Positions 16,197-23,410 of a stretch of DNA of 44,874 nucleotides are shown one piece after another. The position numbers and the translations under genes are program-made. Positions within the stretch are counted from its first letter, which is position 1. Each line of letters starts with the position of its first letter. This stretch comes from Streptomyces sp. H39-S7 (GTDB lineage Bacteria > Actinomycetota > Actinomycetes > Streptomycetales > Streptomycetaceae). The stretch spans positions 1 to 44,874 of the forward strand of contig NZ_JAPVLU010000060.1 in NCBI RefSeq assembly GCF_027158205.1, given 5' to 3'. Under the pieces are notes generated by a model. The model was not told the DNA's origin and made no database searches. It was given only the letters and a program-made list of their open reading frames with translations.

Positions 16197-17207
16197 TCAG
16201 CTGGATCGGTGGGCGGCGGGGCCGGAGCGCAGTGTGCTGAAGGCGGCGGGGCTCAGCGGCGTCCCGGCCAGTTTCGCCGCGTGCAGGGCGGCTCCGAGCA
16301 CCGGTGTGAACAGCGGGGTACGGAGGTCGTAGGTGCCGTCCGTGGCGCGCAGTTGAGCGGCGAAGGCGTCCAGGACGACGGTCGAGCCGAACACCCCGCC
16401 GGAGTAGGAGACGGGCACGGTCATCTCGGAGGTGAAGCCGAGCCGGAGGCGGGCGGCGGCGACCAGCAGGGCCAGTTCCCTCCCCGCGTCGGCCAGGATG
16501 GCGGCGGCTTGGGTGTCTCCCTGTTCCGCGGCCTGCGCGACTGTCCTGCTGAGGTCGGCGACGTCGCTGCGCCGGCCCTGCCGGCGGTTGAGGACGACGT
16601 CGATGACTTCGAGGTCGAAGGTCAGCCCGAGGCGGTCGCGCAGCAGCCCGGCGAGGGGGCCCTCGGGGAGCCGGCCGTCGCTCATCCGCGTGAAGGCGTT
16701 CAGGGCGCGCACCGCGATCCAGTAGGCGGATCCCTCATCGCTGAACATCTCGCTCCAGCCGCCGACGCGCACGCCACGCCCGTCGCGCTCGCCGTAGACC
16801 ATGGAGCCCGTGCCGCTGATGACGTTGATGCCGTCGGCCGTGCCGAGTGAACCCGCCCAGCCGCAGATCATGTCGTTGTCGACGCGGTAACGGCTGCCGC
16901 CCAGGATGCGGGAGGGTGCGGCATCCAGCGCGGCCACGTCGCGGGGGGCCTCGCCGTATCCGGGCAGCCCGAGGAAGGTGTAGTCGATGTCTGCAGGGGT
17001 GATGCCGGCCTGTTCACACGTCGCGTCGATGCCCTTCTTGAGCACCCCTACGACGTGGTCGATGCCGCCCGGGCCGTTCTCGGCGAAGTAGTAGGCGCCA
17101 TCCCCGATCGTCTCGGCGCGTACGGTGCCTGTGCTGTCGAGGAGGCAGAAGGCAGTCTTGGTGCCTCCTCCGTCCACACCCAGAAACATCGCACGCACAG
17201 GACTCAT
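16197..17207 (-). CDS. BadF/BcrA-type N-acetylglucosamine kinase-like protein
   Basis: A 336-residue sugar kinase of the ASKHA fold that would phosphorylate N-acetylglucosamine or a related amino sugar with ATP. It has the phosphate-1 loop FLGVDGGGTKTAF (8-20), the phosphate-2 region INVISGTGSMVYG and the adenosine region VSYSGGVFGS. ATG 17207 has GGGAG nine bases upstream. The GH114 lipoprotein lies upstream on the same strand across a 190-base gap with a palindrome. Amino-sugar use by the two is a reasonable inference; the exact substrate is open. Confidence 0.82.
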   Translation of the reverse strand: MSPVRAMFLGVDGGGTKTAFCLLDSTGTVRAETIGDGAYYFAENGPGGIDHVVGVLKKGIDATCEQAGITPADIDYTFLGLPGYGEAPRDVAALDAAPSRILGGSRYRVDNDMICGWAGSLGTADGINVISGTGSMVYGERDGRGVRVGGWSEMFSDEGSAYWIAVRALNAFTRMSDGRLPEGPLAGLLRDRLGLTFDLEVIDVVLNRRQGRRSDVADLSRTVAQAAEQGDTQAAAILADAGRELALLVAAARLRLGFTSEMTVPVSYSGGVFGSTVVLDAFAAQLRATDGTYDLRTPLFTPVLGAALHAAKLAGTPLSPAAFSTLRSGPAAHRSS

Positions 17208-17288
17208 GCCGGGGCTCCCACGGGGGGCAGGTGAGCACGGCCCCGCCTCGGACGCCCGACGGCGTTCCTGGCGACTCAGTCCGGGCTC

Positions 17289-17301
17289 CTGACCAGGTCA
17301 G
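17289..17301. promoter_or_regulatory. Perfect 13-bp palindrome upstream of the kinase
   Basis: CTGACC (17289-17294) and GGTCAG (17296-17301) flank a central A. It lies 82 bases upstream of the kinase start. The core resembles, but does not match, GntR-type sites such as those of DasR (known core GGTCTAGACC). Operator role is inferred. Confidence 0.5.
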
Positions 17302-17397
17302 CTACCGGCTGGGCGTACCTCTCGCGCAGAGCTGTCGACTCTGGCGTTGCCAGGAAGTAAACCGATCAGTTCTGGCCGCGTCAATGCCTGCACGACG

Positions 17398-18240
17398 TCA
17401 CAGGCCGGCGCAGGTCCCCCGCACGTACCCGTGCTCGCCCGCCGGAACCACGTCCCGGTCCCGGCGCACCACGCTGATCCGTGCGCCCGAGTCGGAGCAC
17501 GCCTTCTCCAGGCCCTCCTGGGTGTACTCGATCACGATCACGTGATCACCGAACGCATCGGTGTAGTCGCCGCATTCGTCGTACTGGCCGCACTCCTCCA
17601 CCACCGCGAAGTCCAGGCCGACGCTCTTGCGGGCCGGGGCCAGGTCCGCGGTGTTCTTCTGGCCGATGGCCAGGCCCTTCTCGTGGGCGTGGGCGGCGAG
17701 CAGCGCGAGGAACGCCTTCGCGTGGTCGGCGGTCAGCAGCCCTTTCGGGGCGCGCGAGTAACTGTCGTAGTTGTCGGGCTCGACCGCCTGGTACCCCTTG
17801 GCCGCACACCCGTCGATCCAGGCGTTCACCTTCTTCGCCACGCGCTGACGCTTGGCGTCGGTGCGCAGGTCGAGCAGCGCCTCGTTCCACTCCTTGTCCA
17901 TGACGACCTGCCCCGCGCCGTCCCGGAGCAGCAGATCGCCGTCCCACTCCTTCTCCGCGCCCGGCTGGGCCTGGAACGCGTTGACGTAGCAGATGTTGTA
18001 CACCCCCGCGGCAGGCGGTGCGGTGTGATCCCGGGCGACGACGGACACCCCCGCCGGCGGGGCGTAGGGCCCGCCGAGCTGGTAGTCGAAGCCCGCGTGG
18101 ACGGGAGGCGGGGTCACTCCGGGCGGGGGGCCGACAGTGGTCGAGGGCGCCTCCTCGGGGGAGGAGTCACTGCTGCAGGCGGTCGCGCACAGGGCAGTGG
18201 CGGCGATGGCGGCGATCAGAGCGGCGAGGGGTGCACGCAT
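17398..18240 (-). CDS. GH114-type endo-alpha-1,4-polygalactosaminidase-like lipoprotein
   Basis: A 280-residue exported lipoprotein: hydrophobic signal ending ATAC with the lipid cysteine at 22, a Ser/Pro-rich linker, then a TIM-barrel-like domain. FDYQLGGPY, VYNICYVNAF, the acidic stretch GYQAVEPDNYDSY and LDFAVVEECGQYDEC are signatures of the GH114 family, which hydrolyses galactosamine-containing polymers; the acidic residues in EPDNYD and EECGQYDE are the likely catalytic sites. ATG 18240. It may feed amino sugars to the kinase gene downstream. Confidence 0.85.
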   Translation of the reverse strand: MRAPLAALIAAIAATALCATACSSDSSPEEAPSTTVGPPPGVTPPPVHAGFDYQLGGPYAPPAGVSVVARDHTAPPAAGVYNICYVNAFQAQPGAEKEWDGDLLLRDGAGQVVMDKEWNEALLDLRTDAKRQRVAKKVNAWIDGCAAKGYQAVEPDNYDSYSRAPKGLLTADHAKAFLALLAAHAHEKGLAIGQKNTADLAPARKSVGLDFAVVEECGQYDECGDYTDAFGDHVIVIEYTQEGLEKACSDSGARISVVRRDRDVVPAGEHGYVRGTCAGL

Positions 18241-18316
18241 ACGAGTACGGCTCCATACAGGGGGAGGGCATGTCCCGCCTCGGACACGGTCGAAGGTCCT
18301 GGCGACTCGGTCCGGG

Positions 18317-19186
18317 TCACATCTGTGTGGCGGTGCGGATCAGTCCGGCGAGGGCGAGGGAGCGGCTGTGCGGGGGCCAGGCGATGTGGGTGACGACAGG
18401 CGGCGCGTCGGTCAGGGGGACGGCGGCGTGCTCGGTCCACAGCCAGGCGCGGGCGGATTCGGGGAAGACGGCCATGGTGCGTCCGAGGGCGATCAACTGG
18501 GCCAGCTGCGTCTGGTCGTGGATCTCGGGGCCCGGGCCGGGTGGGTACGTGCCGTGGTTGGCCCAGCGGGCGCGCGGAAGGTCGGGGACGTCGCTGATGT
18601 CAGCCATGGTCAAAGCCTTGCGCGAGGCGAGGGGGTGCGCGGCGGGCAGGATGGCGACCTGCCCCTCGGTGAACAGTTCCTCGCTGTCGAAGCCGGCAAG
18701 GGAGTTGAACGGCACGTGCATGAGCGCCACATCGGCGCGGCCATCGCGCAGTAGCTCCGGCTGCTCACACATGCCGCACGGCACCACCTCGATCTCGGCG
18801 GCATCGGGTTCGGCGGCGTAGGCGGCGAGCAGCTTCTGCAGCAGTTCGTGGGACGCGGCCGCCTTCACTGCCAGCACCAGGCGGTTGCGCGGGCCGCCCG
18901 ATGTTTCGGCGCCACCGGCGCGACGGGTGCGGCGCGTGGCGGCGGCGGTCGCGTCGAGGGCCGCACGGCCCTCGTGCAGCAGCACCTCTCCGGCGCCGGT
19001 CAGGCAGACACCGCGGCGGTTGCGTTCCAGCAGGCAGACGCCGATGCGCCGTTCGAGCTGCTGGATCGCCCGGGACAGTGGTGGCTGGGCCATGCCGAGG
19101 CGCTCGGCGGCGCGGCCGAAGTGCAACTCCTCGGCGACGGCGACGAAATACCTCAACTCACGGGTCTCCAAGGTGTCCACGGCCAC
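18317..19186 (-). CDS. LysR family transcriptional regulator
   Basis: A 289-residue regulator. The N-terminal winged helix-turn-helix (LRYFVAVAEELHFGRAAERL, then QPPLSRAIQQLE) is standard LysR; the rest is the effector-binding domain. The GTG at 19186 is preceded by a GAGGTAGGGT stretch. It lies divergent from a short-chain dehydrogenase across an 87-base gap with a long palindrome containing a T-N11-A site, so it very likely controls that gene and itself. Confidence 0.9.
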   Translation of the reverse strand: MAVDTLETRELRYFVAVAEELHFGRAAERLGMAQPPLSRAIQQLERRIGVCLLERNRRGVCLTGAGEVLLHEGRAALDATAAATRRTRRAGGAETSGGPRNRLVLAVKAAASHELLQKLLAAYAAEPDAAEIEVVPCGMCEQPELLRDGRADVALMHVPFNSLAGFDSEELFTEGQVAILPAAHPLASRKALTMADISDVPDLPRARWANHGTYPPGPGPEIHDQTQLAQLIALGRTMAVFPESARAWLWTEHAAVPLTDAPPVVTHIAWPPHSRSLALAGLIRTATQM

Positions 19187-19195
19187 ACCCTACCT

Positions 19196-19220
19196 CTGTG
19201 ATACCTACCGAGTATCACAG
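19196..19220. promoter_or_regulatory. LysR box: perfect 9+7+9 inverted repeat
   Basis: CTGTGATAC (19196-19204) and GTATCACAG (19212-19220) are perfect inverted arms around a seven-base centre. The inner part gives T-N11-A (19202 to 19214), the known LysR-type recognition pattern. It sits ten bases before the LysR start in the divergent gap. Confidence 0.85.
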
Positions 19221-19273
19221 GGCACCGTATCGGTGTTGGATGTACCGCTCGTCCGCGAGCGACGATCAACGAC

Positions 19274-20011
19274 ATGAGCACAGCAAAGATCGCGCTGGTG
19301 ACCGGCGCGAACAAGGGAATCGGGTACGAGATCGCCACCGGGCTGGGCGCCCTGGGGTACCGCGTGGGCGTGGGAGCCCGCGACAAGGACCGGCGCGAGA
19401 GCGCCGTGGAGAAGCTGCGCGCCGCCGGGGTGGACGCGTTCGAGGTACCGCTGGACGTGACCGGCGACCAGAGCGTCATCGCTGCCGCGGAACTGATCGA
19501 GCGGCAGGCCGGGCACCTGGACGTCCTGGTCAACAACGCCGGCATCTCAGGAGAGATGGGCCCGGGGTGGATGCAGGACCCGACCGCGCTCGACCTCGAC
19601 GTGGTCCGCACGGTCGTGGAGACCAATGTCATCGGTGTCATCCGGGTGACCAACGCGATGCTGCCGCTGTTGCGGCGCGCGACGTCGCCACGCATCGTCA
19701 ACGTCTCCAGCGCCGTCGGCTCCCTGACCCGGCAGGCGGACCCGGGAATCGACATCGGCCCCGTCATGGCCGCCTACTCGCCGTCGAAGACGTTCCTCAA
19801 CGCCGTCACCGTGCAGTACGCCCGGCAGCTCGCCGACACGAACATTCTGATCAACGCCGCCTGTCCGGGCCTGGTCGCGACCGACTTCACCGGCTTCCAC
19901 GGGCCCCGCACTCCTGAGCAGGGCGCAGCCACAGCCATCCGGCTCGCCACGCTTCCCGACGGCGGCCCGACGGGTTCCTTCTTCGAGGACGACGGCGTCA
20001 TCCCCTGGTGA
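19274..20011 (+). CDS. Short-chain dehydrogenase/reductase (SDR)
   Basis: A 245-residue NAD(P)H-dependent oxidoreductase. The cofactor loop is TGANKGIG (about 10-17), NNAG is in place, and the catalytic residues are the Ser of NVSSAVG and YSPSK. GARDKDR after strand 2, with basic residues, favours NADP. The C-terminal FFEDDGVIPW is seen in carbonyl-reductase-like SDRs. ATG 19274. Divergent from the LysR regulator and probably induced through the palindrome between them. Confidence 0.9.
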   Translation: MSTAKIALVTGANKGIGYEIATGLGALGYRVGVGARDKDRRESAVEKLRAAGVDAFEVPLDVTGDQSVIAAAELIERQAGHLDVLVNNAGISGEMGPGWMQDPTALDLDVVRTVVETNVIGVIRVTNAMLPLLRRATSPRIVNVSSAVGSLTRQADPGIDIGPVMAAYSPSKTFLNAVTVQYARQLADTNILINAACPGLVATDFTGFHGPRTPEQGAATAIRLATLPDGGPTGSFFEDDGVIPW

Positions 20012-20123
20012 CCCCGAGCTGTTGTGGCCACCACGGCTGCGGAGCGGACCGAAGGCGGAGGAACCCCGGTTCCTCCGCCAGGTCGGCGCTGCCGTGATCG
20101 TGCTGGGCGCTAATGTGCTCGGC

Positions 20124-20534
20124 ATGAGCGGGGAGAGGGATCTGCGGAAACTCTTGAGCGGGATGCGGCCGGAGCTCAATTCCGGGCGCTATGTGTTCAC
20201 CTCCGTCGATGGCGCCTTGCCGCCTGGAGTGACGCCCGTGGTGACGGTCGCCGAGGAGGAAGGCCTGACGCTGGTGACTCGGCAGCAGGACGCCGATGCC
20301 GCAGGCCTCGCCTACGACTATGTGGCCGGGTGGATCACGCTGCGCATCCAGTCCGCGCTGGATGCGGTGGGTCTGACCGCTGCCGTCGCCCACGAACTCG
20401 CCACGGTGGGACTGAGTTGCAACGTCGTCGCCGGCTTCCACCACGACCACCTCTTCGTTCCTCACGAGCGCGCAGGCGAGGCGGTCGCCGTGCTGGAAGA
20501 GCTCGCACAGCGATCCGCGCGATGGACGCCGTGA
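20124..20534 (+). CDS. ACT domain-containing protein
   Basis: A 136-residue protein: DLRKLLSGMRPELNSGRYVF and then LTAAVAHELATVGLSCNVVAGFHHDHLFVP are the two halves of the ACT-type small-molecule-binding protein family (formerly DUF2241). These bind amino acids or similar ligands; partner unknown. ATG 20124 is where family similarity begins. No ribosome site is visible, but TAATGT at 20111-20116 lies at the right distance for a -10 box of a leaderless transcript. Confidence 0.8.
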   Translation: MSGERDLRKLLSGMRPELNSGRYVFTSVDGALPPGVTPVVTVAEEEGLTLVTRQQDADAAGLAYDYVAGWITLRIQSALDAVGLTAAVAHELATVGLSCNVVAGFHHDHLFVPHERAGEAVAVLEELAQRSARWTP

Positions 20535-20601
20535 CGGCACCGCCATCCGCACATGGTGCTGCCGCGGGTGTGGTTAGGGCCGCGCCGGTGCGCCCAGGTG
20601 C

Positions 20602-21654
20602 TCACCACAACCCCCGGGCCACGACGACCGAGGCGTCGTCGTGGTACTTGCCGGCGTTGCGCAGGAGGTGACCTGCGATCACCGCTGGGGAGTGCCGGAA
20701 GACCTCCGGGTGAGCGTCGGGACTCCACCGCTCCGTCAGGCCGTCGGAGTGCATGACCAGCGTGCTGCCGGAGGGCAGGGGGTGGGTTGTGGTGCGCAGG
20801 GTGGGTATCTGGTGGCCGGCACGTCCCGGCGGCGACGGCAGGGTGCTCTTGGACGTGGGAGTCACGATCGCCGCGGCGGTGTCGCCCACCCCGCAGAACA
20901 GCACGCGCCCCGAGTCGGGTTCGATGCGTGCCACGGCCACCGCGGCGCCCCGGGTGCCGGACAGTGCTTGGTGAATCTCCTGCAGGACGTCTTCGGGGGA
21001 TTGGCCGCCGCCGGTGCGGAAGGCCCGGATCGCGGCCTGGGTGGCCTTCTCCGCCAGGGGGCCGTGGCCGAGACCGTCACACAGCATGACGAGGACCGCC
21101 TGCCCCTCGGGGGCAGCGCTGCTCCGGCCCCAGCGCGCCGCCCAGCCGTCCCCGCACTCCTGCGCACCGCTGATGGGCCGCGTCACTCCTCCCACCACCG
21201 ATTGCGGTAGATCACCGCTGGACCCGAGGGGGCGGAGCATGGCGTCCCGTGGCCAGAACCGTGCCAGCATCACCGTCCCGTAGCCGGGTGCGGAGGACAC
21301 GTCGAAGGTGTCCGCGAGGCGGGCGACCATGCCCAGACCGATGCCCAGCGTGCCGGCGCTCGAGCGTCCGTCGCGCATCGCAGCGGCCACGTCCGCCATC
21401 CCCGGTCCGCTGTCCACGGCCAGGAATTCGATCCCGGCGTGCTGCGCGCTGCGCACGATGCGCAGCACGATCGCCCCGCCGATGGCGTGCTTGGCCAGGT
21501 TGGAGGCGGTTTCGGACATCGCCAGAGCTACCTCGCCGGCCCGATGCTCGCTCAACCCGATCCTGCGGGCCAGTCGGGAAGCAACCCCCCGGGCGCCGGT
21601 GAGGTCGTCACGGAACCATGCCACGTCCTCGCTCTCCAGCAGCTCAAAGCTCAC
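20602..21654 (-). CDS. RsbT/RsbX-like fusion: HATPase kinase plus SpoIIE/PP2C phosphatase
   Basis: A 350-residue regulator of the sigma-factor partner-switching kind. The first about 130 residues are a GHKL kinase domain (N box MSETASNLAKHA, DSGPGM, GIGLGM). The remainder is a PP2C/SpoIIE phosphatase with MLCDGLGHG, FCGVGDTAAA, HSDGLTERW and a terminal DDASVVV. GTG 21654 is chosen because it overlaps the upstream stop (GTGA). In related operons STAS genes of the RsbR/RsbS type stand next door; here none does, and the nearest STAS genes are about 10 kb away. Confidence 0.87.
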   Translation of the reverse strand: MSFELLESEDVAWFRDDLTGARGVASRLARRIGLSEHRAGEVALAMSETASNLAKHAIGGAIVLRIVRSAQHAGIEFLAVDSGPGMADVAAAMRDGRSSAGTLGIGLGMVARLADTFDVSSAPGYGTVMLARFWPRDAMLRPLGSSGDLPQSVVGGVTRPISGAQECGDGWAARWGRSSAAPEGQAVLVMLCDGLGHGPLAEKATQAAIRAFRTGGGQSPEDVLQEIHQALSGTRGAAVAVARIEPDSGRVLFCGVGDTAAAIVTPTSKSTLPSPPGRAGHQIPTLRTTTHPLPSGSTLVMHSDGLTERWSPDAHPEVFRHSPAVIAGHLLRNAGKYHDDASVVVARGLW

Positions 21655-21872
21655 AGCCCGCACCCGGCGGCGCAGGCCCGGACCGCGGCACGTCCGCTGC
21701 TGACAGGGCCGTCGTTCATGTCAAACCCTGCGGTGGAGAGGCGTACCCGAGGAGATCCCCCAGTACCACGGCGAGGTCCTGCTGCCTTGTGGTCGGCCGG
21801 GCGGCCGAGCTGACGGGTCATCTCCTGCCCGCAGCGGCAGTGGCGGCCCCGTGCCGCCGTGGCGATCGCCAT
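21651..21872 (-). CDS. Small Cys-containing ORF coupled to the fusion protein
   Basis: Seventy-three codons starting with ATG at 21872, with an excellent ribosome site (AAAGGAG five bases upstream). The stop overlaps the next gene's GTG by four bases. The sequence has HCRCGQEM near the N-terminus and more cysteines at the end, but codon GC drops in the second half, and in a shifted frame the same DNA reads QQDLAVVLGDLLGYASPP before a stop. It may be a real small protein or a frameshifted remnant. No family recognised. Confidence 0.45.
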   Translation of the reverse strand: MAIATAARGRHCRCGQEMTRQLGRPADHKAAGPRRGTGGSPRVRLSTAGFDMNDGPVSSGRAAVRACAAGCGL

Positions 21873-22150
21873 AACAGCTCCTTTGCCGTGTCGTTCGGTT
21901 CAGCGGCTGGGCGCCGCGTACCCCCAGGACCGGGCCGCACACCCGCCCCCGTACTTCTCGCCCGCCCACGGCGCGCGCTGGATACAGGCCAAGATGCCTC
22001 CTGCGCCACGCCACGGAAATCTATCGCGCTTGAAGTAGACATTCGCTTCTGGGTGTGGGTAGTGTTCCTGTCGTAGCCCAGAAGGACAGCAGGGCCCGGC
22101 AGGGACGAACTGCCAGGCAGCAATATTCGCAAGTGCAGTGCGGTGCGGCG

Positions 22151-22450
22151 GTGGAGTTCCGAAGCCAGGGCGGTTGCAGGTCGGCGACGGGACTGACAGC
22201 CGGACCGGGTGGCCCGCGGTGATCAGGGGCCGCCGTGAGCAGGACCGTAGTGGCAGTACCCGCAAGTGCAGTCAGTGAGCAGTACCTCGGTGAAGGCGTC
22301 CGCTGCAGGCGCGCGCATCGGGAAGTTCGGCAGTGGGGTTCCAAGCCAGAGTAGACGCAGGACGGGCGACGGGGCTGGCTGCCGAAGAGCGGTGCTGTCG
22401 CAGGCCGCTGAGCAGTTCGTATCACCAGCAGTCGCAGTCCCCGCTTGGTA
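22151..22450 (+). repeat. Diverged direct repeat, about 180-bp period
   Basis: GTGGAGTTCCGAAGCC at 22151 recurs as GTGGGGTTCCAAGCC at 22333, and both are followed by similar GCAGG..GGCGACGGG tracts. A second motif of the form CAGTACCCGCAAGTGCAG (22254) has relatives at 22121, 22435 and about 22571. Copies are too diverged and too long for CRISPR. Confidence 0.6.
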
Positions 22451-22665
22451 AGTGATTGATCCCAGAGGGAAGAACGGAGGAGCCGAGCGCCATCAGGATC
22501 GCCCGGGCCAAGAGACTCGGCCCGGGTACCGCAGGACATCGATAGTGAGGTGGTCTCCGGTCAAGCAATCGCGATCCCCGCACCCCCGACAGCAGTTCGG
22601 TCGGATCCGCGGAAACAGACCGTCGGCGCACGTTCAGGGCCGGCAGATGGTGTAGCAGTTCCTTC

Positions 22666-22696
22666 GGGGCCCTGGTGCTGTCAGCACCAGGGCCCC
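22666..22696 (+). terminator. Very strong 14-bp hairpin terminator
   Basis: GGGGCCCTGGTGCT (22666-22679) pairs perfectly with AGCACCAGGGCCCC (22683-22696) around GTC. No protein gene precedes it on the plus strand for more than 2 kb, so it implies a transcript from the repeat region. Confidence 0.8.
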
Positions 22697-22845
22697 TCCA
22701 CGCGTTCCCCCATGACGCGCGCTGACCGATGACGGTTCCGTCGTCCACGTGCGGGCGTCCGATCAGAGTGCGGACGTTTGAAAGTCTCCGCTCGGTGCAG
22801 ACGATCGTTAACACCGGCTTTATTCACCGAGGTAGGAGAGGCGTC

Positions 22846-23124
22846 ATGGGCATCATTGCTTGGATTCTGATTGGTCTGCTCGCGGGCTTCATTGCCAAGG
22901 CGCTGATGCCGGGCAAGGACCCGGGCGGCATCATCATCACGATGCTGATCGGTGTCGCGGGTGGTCTGCTGGGCGGCTGGCTCGGCAAGGTCATCTTCGG
23001 CGTCGACTCCATCGACGGCTTCTTCGACATCTCCACCTGGATCGCCGCCATCGTCGGCTCGGTCATCCTCCTCGCCCTGTACCGGCTGGTCGCCGGCAAC
23101 AAGCGGCACCACAGCCACGCCTGA
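22846..23124 (+). CDS. GlsB/YeaQ/YmgE family stress response membrane protein
   Basis: A 92-residue inner-membrane protein with three hydrophobic helices: MGIIAWILIGLLAGFIAK at the N-terminus, a Gly-rich second helix (GVAGGLLGGWLG) and a third (AAIVGSVILLALY), then a basic His-rich tail. This is the transglycosylase-associated GlsB/YeaQ family, typically induced by stress; biochemical role unknown. ATG 22846 has AGGAG (22834-22838) upstream. Monocistronic, ended by a hairpin. Confidence 0.93.
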   Translation: MGIIAWILIGLLAGFIAKALMPGKDPGGIIITMLIGVAGGLLGGWLGKVIFGVDSIDGFFDISTWIAAIVGSVILLALYRLVAGNKRHHSHA

Positions 23125-23148
23125 ACGACCCAGTCCCACCCCGACGGA

Positions 23149-23182
23149 AACGGCTCCCCCTCATCGCGAGGGCGGAGCCGTT
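23149..23182 (+). terminator. Hairpin terminator after the GlsB-like gene
   Basis: AACGGCTCC (23149-23157) pairs with GGAGCCGTT (23174-23182), with CCTC/GAGG pairing further in. It lies 25 bases after the stop codon. Confidence 0.75.
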
Positions 23183-23248
23183 CCGCTGCCCGCACCCGCA
23201 GGGATCGATGGCCGGTAGCGGCTTGATCCGGTCCGGCGAACCCTGTTC

Positions 23249-23410
23249 TCACCGCGCCGGTCCGGCCTCTGGCCCCGTAGTGCGTGTGGCGCGGGCGTAG
23301 CGGGCGGCGAGGTCCTCGAATGCCGTGGTCAGTTGAGGCGGAAGGTACGCCAGTCCTCGCGGGTACCCCGGTCCGGTCCACTCGGGAAGCGAACCCTGCG
23401 CCGCAGCGCG
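23249..23410 (-). pseudogene. In-frame coding-like extension behind a TAG stop
   Basis: Directly after the TAG of the DUF1963-like gene the same frame stays open for 53 codons to a TGA at 23251-23249. It has no ATG or GTG and reads like protein (for example PEWTGPGYPRGLAYLPPQL and FEDLAARYARATR). Either the TAG truncates a longer ancestral protein, or this is the tail of a lost gene. No family recognised. Confidence 0.4.

Larger units (their letters stand above)
22081..22696 (+). ncRNA. Gene-free structured repeat region ending in a terminator
   Basis: About 600 bases with no convincing coding frame in either strand. It holds a diverged direct repeat, a hairpin (CCCGGGCC 22502-22509 with GGCCCGGG 22519-22526), and ends at a very strong terminator (22666-22696). 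This is what a long non-coding transcript could look like. Neither promoter nor expression can be shown here. Confidence 0.35.

Noticed and set aside
17289..17301. A true DasR (dre) site upstream of the kinase
   Set aside because: It lacks the GGTCTAGACC core; only a general inverted repeat is claimed.
22021..22539. 172-codon minus-strand frame over the repeat region
   Set aside because: Arg/Pro/Ser/Cys-rich with no ribosome site or family; short repeats within it are better seen at DNA level.
22121..22580. CRISPR array
   Set aside because: Repeats are long, diverged and irregularly spaced, without uniform spacers.
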